This document shows, one piece after another, positions 12,665-13,229 of a stretch of DNA of 13,229 bases. The stretch's first letter is position 1. Every line of letters begins with the position of its first letter. This DNA comes from Comamonadaceae bacterium (lineage in GTDB: Bacteria > Pseudomonadota > Gammaproteobacteria > Burkholderiales > Burkholderiaceae_C): contig CANFZJ010000046.1 in assembly GCA_947451445.1 (NCBI GenBank), positions 1 through 13,229 on the forward strand. Direction: 5' to 3'. Position numbers and translations under genes: made by a program. Under the pieces are notes generated by a model. It was not told the DNA's origin. It searched no databases and saw only the letters and a program-made list of their open reading frames with translations.

Positions 12665-13229
12665 ATGTACGACCGCCGCATCTTGATTGAACAAACCGAC
12701 CCTGAGCTGTTCGCCGCCATCCAGCTGGAAAACACCCGCCAGGAACACCACATCGAGCTGATCGCCAGTGAAAACTACGCCTCGCCCGCCGTCATGGCCG
12801 CGCAAGGATCGCAGCTCACCAACAAATATGCCGAAGGCTATCCCGGCCGCCGCTACTACGGTGGCTGCGAATATGTGGACATCGCCGAGCAACTGGCAAT
12901 TGACCGCGTCAAACAAATCTTCGGTGCCGAAGCCGCCAACGTGCAGCCGCATTGCGGCGCATCCGCCAACGAAGCCGTGTTCCTGGCCTTCCTGAAGCCC
13001 GGCGACACCATCATGGGCATGAGCCTGGCCGAAGGTGGTCACCTGACCCACGGCATGGCGCTGAACATGAGCGGCAAGTGGTTCAACGTGGTGAGCTACG
13101 GTTTGGATGCCCAAGAAGCCATCGACTACGAAGCGATGGAAGCCAAGGCCCGCGAGACCCGCCCCAAGCTGATCATTGCAGGCGCTTCGGCCTACAGCTT
13201 GCACATTGACTGGGCGCGCTTTGCCAAAG
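12665..13229 (+). CDS. glyA: Serine hydroxymethyltransferase, N-terminal part (3' end outside window)
   Basis: PLP enzyme that converts serine and tetrahydrofolate to glycine and 5,10-methylenetetrahydrofolate, the main source of one-carbon units. The first 188 residues are present, against about 415 for the family. Landmarks match the family closely: HHIELIASENYAS (28-40), NKYAEGYPGRRYYGG (53-67), and MSLAEGGHLTHG (119-130) with the His that stacks on PLP. The PLP lysine and later motifs lie beyond the window. The phosphate-binding loop reads PHCGASAN (95-102), whereas E. coli GlyA has PHSGSQAN there, so Cys replaces Ser97. The ATG has AAGGA (12655-12659) five bases upstream. A long, foldable leader precedes it. 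The frame is open to the window end, so the gene is cut, not broken. Confidence 0.97.
   Translation, partial: MYDRRILIEQTDPELFAAIQLENTRQEHHIELIASENYASPAVMAAQGSQLTNKYAEGYPGRRYYGGCEYVDIAEQLAIDRVKQIFGAEAANVQPHCGASANEAVFLAFLKPGDTIMGMSLAEGGHLTHGMALNMSGKWFNVVSYGLDAQEAIDYEAMEAKARETRPKLIIAGASAYSLHIDWARFAK

Noticed and set aside
1..13229. CRISPR array, tRNA, rRNA, integrase or toxin-antitoxin genes
   Set aside because: No regularly spaced repeats, no cloverleaf, and no such protein motifs on either strand.

Overview
The window looks like a piece of chromosome from a betaproteobacterium of the order Burkholderiales, most likely family Comamonadaceae (Rhodoferax-like). The grounds are high GC with strong GC3 bias, the protein styles (EF-P, GlyA, a DUF349 protein and a large DUF748 protein), and short palindromic repeats of a kind I associate with that family. 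No genome comparison could be run. There is no phage, plasmid, CRISPR or complete transposase here. The accessory content is short non-coding repeats.

Layout. On the plus strand, 1-1929 holds the 3' end of efp and its terminator. A translationally coupled pair follows: an OmpA-domain lipoprotein and an exported patatin-like phospholipase. A palindromic repeat (1930-2028) and a bidirectional terminator (2057-2084) separate this from three large minus-strand genes. In transcription order these are a DUF748/AsmA-like envelope protein (10588 down to 6824), a DUF349 protein with an Arg/Gly-rich tail region (6579 to 3742), and a GT39/ArnT-type membrane glycosyltransferase (3705 to 2104). The last two are 36 bases apart and probably cotranscribed. 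A small MITE-like palindrome sits between the DUF748 and DUF349 genes.

A gene-free stretch of about 1 kb (10589-11586) follows. It holds several hairpins, a good sigma70-type promoter (11372-11401) and, just upstream of that, a perfect dyad with LysR-type geometry (11331-11357). The promoter points at a membrane-anchored lytic transglycosylase (11587-12396). The window ends with glyA (serine hydroxymethyltransferase, from 12665, cut by the window edge). glyA is preceded by a roughly 250-base leader that can fold extensively and has competing pairings.

Theme. Five of the seven complete or partial genes that are not efp or glyA act at, or are predicted to reach, the envelope: peptidoglycan-binding lipoprotein, exported lipase, lipid-linked sugar transferase, AsmA-like protein and murein lytic enzyme. 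I do not see a dedicated defence or mobile system. The observations most worth following are the glyA leader RNA, the in-frame repeats inside coding sequence, and the two palindromic elements flanked by apparent target-site duplications.
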